A DNA stretch of 32,752 nucleotides, from contig CANBWO010000013.1 of NCBI GenBank assembly GCA_947373155.1, positions 1 to 32,752 on the forward strand. Direction: 5' to 3'. Below, piece after piece: positions 32,673 through 32,752 of this stretch. Position numbers and translations under genes: made by a program. The notes under the pieces were generated by a model. The model made no database searches, was not told the origin of the DNA, and saw only the letters and a list, made by a program, of their open reading frames with translations. How positions within the stretch are numbered: position 1 is the first letter of the stretch; each line of letters starts with the position of its first letter. The DNA is from Microbacteriaceae bacterium (GTDB lineage: Bacteria > Actinomycetota > Actinomycetes > Actinomycetales > Microbacteriaceae).

Positions 32673-32752
32673 ATGAACGACCAAAATCCAGCGCCAACCA
32701 AAGATGCCGAACTAAGTTTCACGCTACAAGAAAGGCTTGTACTTTCGGCAAT
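32673..32752 (+). CDS. Start of an unidentified gene, cut by the window edge
   Basis: An open frame starts at an ATG preceded by GGGGG and runs uncut to the end (26 codons: MNDQNPAPTKDAELSFTLQE, then RLVLSA). The N-terminus is polar and the fragment is too short to identify. It is divergent from the toxin-antitoxin pair. Confidence 0.45.
   Translation, partial: MNDQNPAPTKDAELSFTLQERLVLSA

Overview
The window looks like a chromosomal segment of a high-GC Gram-positive bacterium (Actinobacteria), most likely a small-genome Microbacteriaceae of the freshwater 'Luna' type. This rests on the order enolase - DivIC/FtsB - DUF501, on a DUF4307 gene next to greA, and on the actinobacterial style of the proteins combined with a base composition that is only moderately GC-rich. 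It is inference from gene content, not a database match.

Layout. (1) 1-7867: a catabolic block. A fused E1 and a truncated E2 of a 2-oxoacid dehydrogenase complex run leftward. A VOC-fold enzyme, a GntR/FCD repressor and a succinate-semialdehyde-type dehydrogenase run rightward. An acetaldehyde-type dehydrogenase with its DUF779 partner runs leftward. Two identical 12-bp sites between the divergent E1 and VOC genes are probable operators of the GntR protein. (2) 8031-9070: an orphan LuxR/NarL-type response regulator, preceded by a dense set of palindromes, then a gene-free stretch with two different tandem-repeat arrays enclosed by a 14-bp inverted repeat. (3) 9071-14648: housekeeping genes: a small membrane protein and a DUF4307 protein on a shared, symmetrical promoter, greA, ilvA, a YcaQ-type DNA glycosylase, and lemA-htpX. 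(4) 14833-25802: a seven-gene leftward operon, tightly coupled by overlapping stop/start codons. It encodes a predicted lipoprotein, a small membrane protein, a secreted membrane-anchored vWA protein, a 1127-residue tubulin/FtsZ-like protein, two large proteins of unknown family and a zinc-ribbon RDD protein. A divergent LuxR-type regulator (26183) and a DUF805 membrane protein (26995) lie upstream. (5) 27361-27775: structured GC-rich DNA, a terminator and an unusual tRNA with anticodon UAA. (6) 27776-31615: eno, divIC, DUF501 and type II NADH dehydrogenase, all leftward. (7) 31801-32752: a HigB/HigA toxin-antitoxin pair and the start of a gene leaving the window.

The most interesting part is region 4. 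It pairs a Tubulin_2-type protein with a vWA protein, the pairing proposed for a bacterial membrane-remodelling system. The companion proteins here (a four-helix membrane protein with a cysteine-rich tail, a cytosolic protein with a long acidic tail, a zinc-ribbon RDD protein) are ones I cannot assign. The block is visibly more AT-rich than its neighbours and stops just before a tRNA gene, which suggests an acquired or exchangeable cassette.
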